IMG/VR virus record: IMGVR_UViG_3300031741_000010
Location: 1 to 31,366 of that record
Origin: a virus
DNA length: 31,366 bases
Direction: 5' to 3' (one strand)
A program made the translations under genes and the position numbers. Positions 29,373 through 31,366 of this stretch are shown in pieces. Each line of letters begins with the position of its first letter. Positions within the stretch are counted from its first letter, which is position 1. The notes beneath the pieces were generated by a model, which saw nothing but the letters and a program-made list of their open reading frames with translations, did not search any database and had not been told where the DNA came from.

Positions 29373-29390
29373 ACAACGACAACGACAACG
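29373..29390 (+). repeat. ACAACG x3 microsatellite
   Basis: Three perfect ACAACG hexamers followed by the degenerate ATAAC. They lie between two ORFs, or encode a run of Thr if translation starts at 29370. Confidence 0.8.
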
Positions 29391-29408
29391 ATAACAAAGG
29401 GTAGTGAC

Positions 29409-29672
29409 ATGATTACAGCGACGGATATTGATATAACTATTTGTGTAGATTGTGCTATGTGGCACGCTAACGGGGATACGTCGGGGACGTCGCGGTGTGA
29501 TACTGATGACGGCCTGGCAGAGTTTCTGGCCGATGTCCGGTTGAACACCCGCGGTTATGTTGTGGCGGTTGGCGATTCGCATGAATGGCACACGTTCGAC
29601 TACGGTTGCGACTCTTGCGGGTCAACTCTTGCGGGTGCATCGTTCGACGCTACGTTGTTCGACGTGGCGTAG
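29409..29672 (+). CDS. 87-aa putative Zn-binding protein
   Basis: ATG at 29409 chosen because AAAGGG lies 6-7 nt upstream. An in-frame ATG at 29370 would add a Thr-repeat stretch and overlaps the previous stop, so it is a weaker alternative. Two Cys pairs, CVDC near residue 10 and CDSC near residue 70, flank an acidic, mixed domain with a conserved-looking EWHTFDYGCDSCGSTLAG end. This layout resembles small Cys-pair proteins of actinobacteriophages. Function unknown. Confidence 0.68.
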   Translation: MITATDIDITICVDCAMWHANGDTSGTSRCDTDDGLAEFLADVRLNTRGYVVAVGDSHEWHTFDYGCDSCGSTLAGASFDATLFDVA

Positions 29673-29686
29673 TTGGTGTTGCGACG

Positions 29687-29725
29687 GTAGCTAGCGAGCC
29701 TTGGTTCGTTGGCTAGCGTGGCTAC
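29687..29725 (+). other. Imperfect inverted repeat between small genes
   Basis: GTAGC (29687-29691) pairs with GCTAC (29721-29725), and AGCC with GGCT inside, around a 10-nt loop. The string CTAGCG occurs twice. No T-run follows, so it is not a clear terminator; it could be an mRNA processing or stability hairpin before the 216-aa gene. Confidence 0.4.
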
Positions 29726-29763
29726 ATTAGCCTAACAATAAACTAACAAAGGATTACCACGAC

Positions 29764-30414
29764 ATGACTTTAACGATGACTGAACAGGTAGCGCGTTCGC
29801 GTCGCCTTATTATGGCGGCGACTGGCGATGAGTATGGTGATAGTGTAGAAATGCATCATTACACTGGCAACGTAGAGCCAGGGTATGACGATCAACCTAT
29901 GATTACAGCAGACTGGAACGATAAGAGCACTTATGATCGCGAGACTAGTACTCGCACTGTCACTGATACCCGTCCGGGTAGGTTGTTTGACGCGTTAGAG
30001 CGTTGGTGTCCTGACATCCAGCTGGATTGGTGTGATGAGTGGTCTAGTTGTGGCGAGTGTGGCAAAGCTGTTCGTTCTACGGGTAATTCTTATAGTTGGA
30101 CGCCATCCTACGCTATTCTTGGGGATGACTTTGTTTGCCATGAGTGTATAGCGGACGATCCTACAGCCTATTTGGAGACGTTAACGAATAACGCGCACAG
30201 TGCTAACACTATGCTGGATGCGGACTATTTCGAGGGCAACGGGTACGAACAGCATAACGGGACGTATGCGTCTGGATGGTTTGACGGGCAGACTGACGAT
30301 CCGGTTAAGATTCTTAGCTTATTGGACACGGACACTAATGAGTTCGTGTTTGACCTTACTGAACAGAGCCAGTTCTATGCTAGGTTCACGCTCTGGTTCC
30401 GTCCGGTAGCGTAG
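29764..30414 (+). CDS. 216-aa hypothetical protein with Cys-pair zinc site
   Basis: Shine-Dalgarno AAAGGA (29748-29753) in the recurring leader ACTAACAAAGGA. A central zinc-finger-like element: CGECGKAV near residue 97 and CHEC near 125. The remainder is acidic and Tyr/Trp-rich (MHHYTGNVEPGYDDQ, FEGNGYEQHNGTYASGWFDG). It ends in a beta-like QFYARFTLWFRPV. No catalytic motif or known family. It is the largest gene of the right arm and probably an early accessory protein. Confidence 0.75.
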   Translation: MTLTMTEQVARSRRLIMAATGDEYGDSVEMHHYTGNVEPGYDDQPMITADWNDKSTYDRETSTRTVTDTRPGRLFDALERWCPDIQLDWCDEWSSCGECGKAVRSTGNSYSWTPSYAILGDDFVCHECIADDPTAYLETLTNNAHSANTMLDADYFEGNGYEQHNGTYASGWFDGQTDDPVKILSLLDTDTNEFVFDLTEQSQFYARFTLWFRPVA

Positions 30415-30421
30415 CCACACG

Positions 30422-30472
30422 GCACCGTTAGCGCTTACGGGCTAGCTAGAGGGTTCGATCCCCTACGGTGCA
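30422..30472 (+). ncRNA. Compact tRNA-like element without anticodon arm
   Basis: A 7-bp acceptor-like stem (GCACCGT 30422-30428 with ACGGTGC 30465-30471, perfect) encloses a D-arm-like hairpin (TAGC 29-32 with GCTA 41-44, 8-nt loop containing GG), a 4-nt linker and a T-arm with the canonical GTTCGATC loop (stem GGG/CCC plus one A-T). A single A follows; no CCA is encoded. The anticodon arm is absent and total length is only ~51 nt, so it is not a normal tRNA. It may be a tRNA remnant, a tRNA mimic, or part of an attachment site. Confidence 0.45.
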
Positions 30473-30496
30473 CTAACTACTAACAGAGGATTAGAT

Positions 30497-30700
30497 ATGC
30501 ACGCTAAAGGATATGACACGCCAGAATATAGGGCGGTGTACAAGCGCAACGCTAGGTTGTTGTTGGCTGTTCGTTCGTCGATTGACAACGGCAACCTTGG
30601 GCCTCTTGTTGCGTTGCGTCGTGCTCTTGCGGCCAATAGTGCTTTGGTGCCTACGGTGTTGCCGTATGGCTGGCCGTTCTGGCCGCCGGTGTCGGCATGA
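30497..30700 (+). CDS. 67-aa basic hypothetical protein
   Basis: ATG preceded by AGAGGA in a variant of the recurring leader (ACTAACAGAGGA). N-terminal half basic and helical (EYRAVYKRNARLLLAVRSS), C-terminal end Pro/Trp-rich (VLPYGWPFWPPVSA), which might bind a partner or a membrane. Stop overlaps the next ATG (ATGA). No family recognised. Confidence 0.65.
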   Translation: MHAKGYDTPEYRAVYKRNARLLLAVRSSIDNGNLGPLVALRRALAANSALVPTVLPYGWPFWPPVSA

Positions 30701-30831
30701 TTGGCCTCTTGTTTCGGGCGGTAGCGGTAGCGGTTGCCCTGCTGCTCTTTGCTGCCGTGTTTCTACGGGCGGTTGATAGCACGCTGGACCAGTACGCGCC
30801 GACGGCGACGGCGGTGCACTCGCACGCTTAA
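30697..30831 (+). CDS. 44-aa single-pass membrane mini-protein
   Basis: Short ORF starting in an ATGA overlap. One strongly hydrophobic N-terminal helix (IGLLFRAVAVAVALLLFAAV, residues 2-21), then a polar tail (DSTLDQYAPTATAVHSHA). By size and topology it could be an early membrane toxin, superinfection or lysis modulator. The sequence shows only that it is a membrane peptide coupled to the previous gene. Confidence 0.58.
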   Translation: MIGLLFRAVAVAVALLLFAAVFLRAVDSTLDQYAPTATAVHSHA

Positions 30832-30836
30832 CTCTA

Positions 30837-30856
30837 CGGCGGGTCTGCCGGTTTTT
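30837..30856 (+). terminator. Short intrinsic terminator candidate
   Basis: CGGC / GCCG stem (4 bp, 6-nt loop) followed by G and T5, six nt after the stop of the membrane mini-protein and just before a new promoter. The stem is short. Confidence 0.45.
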
Positions 30857-30872
30857 GTAACCGAACTGTAAC

Positions 30873-30900
30873 TTGACTTTTTATTACCAAGGTCTAAGCT
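30873..30900 (+). promoter_or_regulatory. Sigma70-type promoter
   Basis: -35 TTGACT (30873-30878), 16-nt spacer, -10 TAAGCT (30895-30900). It is followed by the recurring leader with AAAGGAAG and the ATG at 30930. Together with the upstream terminator it starts a new unit. Confidence 0.6.
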
Positions 30901-30929
30901 TAGGCCAACTAACAAAGGAAGTAACCACG

Positions 30930-31211
30930 ATGAAGATTACACCCGAACATTACAACACTCTAGCGGGGCATGTTGGCGGGGTGCTTGCCCGCCATGACTT
31001 AGGCTATTTGCATGAGTCCTACGAACTGGGCAAGTTTGCCCGTTCCGAACGTACTAAGGACTTAAACATGAGGTTTCGCTGGGATGTTCTGAACGCTTCG
31101 CCGCATTCGATCCGGTTTATTTGTGATGAGCTGTACCCGTATCTTAATGATGACCATATAGACACGGCGCTACGCAACATCATTGCCCCTACGCTTACCC
31201 GCCGTTTTTAG
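30930..31211 (+). CDS. 93-aa hypothetical protein
   Basis: ATG at 30930 with Shine-Dalgarno AAAGGAAG about 8 nt upstream. A longer frame back to a TTG at 30873 is rejected, since it would start inside the promoter. Helical, His/Asp/Arg-rich protein (HVGGVLARHDLGYLHESYEL, then RFICDELYPYLNDDHIDT). No family recognised. First gene of a second right-arm unit. Confidence 0.7.
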   Translation: MKITPEHYNTLAGHVGGVLARHDLGYLHESYELGKFARSERTKDLNMRFRWDVLNASPHSIRFICDELYPYLNDDHIDTALRNIIAPTLTRRF

Positions 31212-31239
31212 AACCCGACTAACTAAGGAAGTTTTTACG

Positions 31240-31366
31240 ATGCCAACCTATAACGACGAAGAGCCGCCAGGGGCAGGGATGCCGGTGCCGGAGTCTAATT
31301 TTCCGGACCGGCGGACGGATGCGGAGAAAGATTTTGCTTACCGTTCCGCTCGCCGTTCGTCTGCCG
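31240..31366 (+). CDS. Hypothetical protein, 3'-truncated by window edge
   Basis: ATG at 31240 preceded by AAGGAAG (31225-31231) in the same leader type as the previous gene. The visible 42 residues are polar and Pro/Arg/Glu-rich (MPTYNDEEPPGAGMPVPE), probably a disordered N-terminus. The gene continues beyond the window; nothing can be said of its function. Confidence 0.62.
   Translation, partial: MPTYNDEEPPGAGMPVPESNFPDRRTDAEKDFAYRSARRSSA

Noticed and set aside
30401-30473. Full-length canonical tRNA ending at the T-arm
   Set aside because: The 72-76-nt upstream position has no sequence that pairs with the 3' acceptor and overlaps the end of the 216-aa gene; only the shorter, anticodon-less fold works.

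Overview
The window is one contiguous piece of a tailed double-stranded DNA phage genome, most likely short-tailed (podovirus-like). It contains large terminase, portal, a scaffold candidate, a major capsid candidate, an adaptor candidate, a tail-nozzle candidate, an S74-type tail fibre and a very large Ala-rich virion protein. I see no tape-measure, sheath or tail-tube gene. The host is not stated in the sequence. A small HGT..GY/CPAC Zn-ribbon protein and -10-like hexamers sitting 5-6 nt before start codons (leaderless style) make an actinobacterial host plausible; this is inference. Both ends cut genes: a SNF2-type helicase lacks its N-terminus at the left, and a short ORF runs off the right end.

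Layout. (1) 1-7387, plus strand: a compact replication/recombination block. It holds a SNF2 helicase, two tiny Zn-ribbon proteins, a Cas4/RecB-like PD-(D/E)XK nuclease, a Sak4-like AAA ATPase, an 89-aa unknown, a DUF669/SSB-like protein, a TOPRIM-plus-P-loop primase-helicase, a 48-aa ORF and a DnaQ/PolB-type 3'-5' exonuclease with a C-terminal Zn ribbon. Most neighbours overlap by 1-4 nt. (2) 7384-28226, minus strand: the late module. Read in transcription order from the right it runs: C-terminal-TM protein, 31-aa Arg-rich ORF, C1q-like jelly-roll protein, holin-like protein, small beta protein, TerL, Zn-finger/Lys-tail protein, small TM protein, portal, scaffold, major capsid, small capsid-associated protein, terminator, unknown, acidic/basic linker protein, adaptor, nozzle, tail fibre, 53-aa ORF, LysM protein, two partly paralogous unknowns, and the 1848-aa protein. 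The two blocks converge so tightly that one CTAG tetranucleotide supplies both stop codons. (3) 28227-28936: a gene-free divergent control region. It has an AT-rich tract, a repeated 14-mer, a G-tract/C-tract element, TCATGTCAT repeats and a ~100-nt nearly T-free alternating CA/CG tract, and ends in a clear sigma70-type promoter pointing right. (4) 28937-31366, plus strand: small accessory or early genes with a recurring ACTAAC(A)AAGGA leader, a compact tRNA-like element without an anticodon arm, and a second promoter/terminator pair.

If the genome is circular or permuted, the right-hand plus genes and the left-hand plus genes may form one early arm that starts at the 28.2-28.9 kb region. The late arm would leave the same region in the other direction, and the two would meet at 7384. 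I see no DNA polymerase, RNA polymerase, integrase or catalytic endolysin gene in this window.
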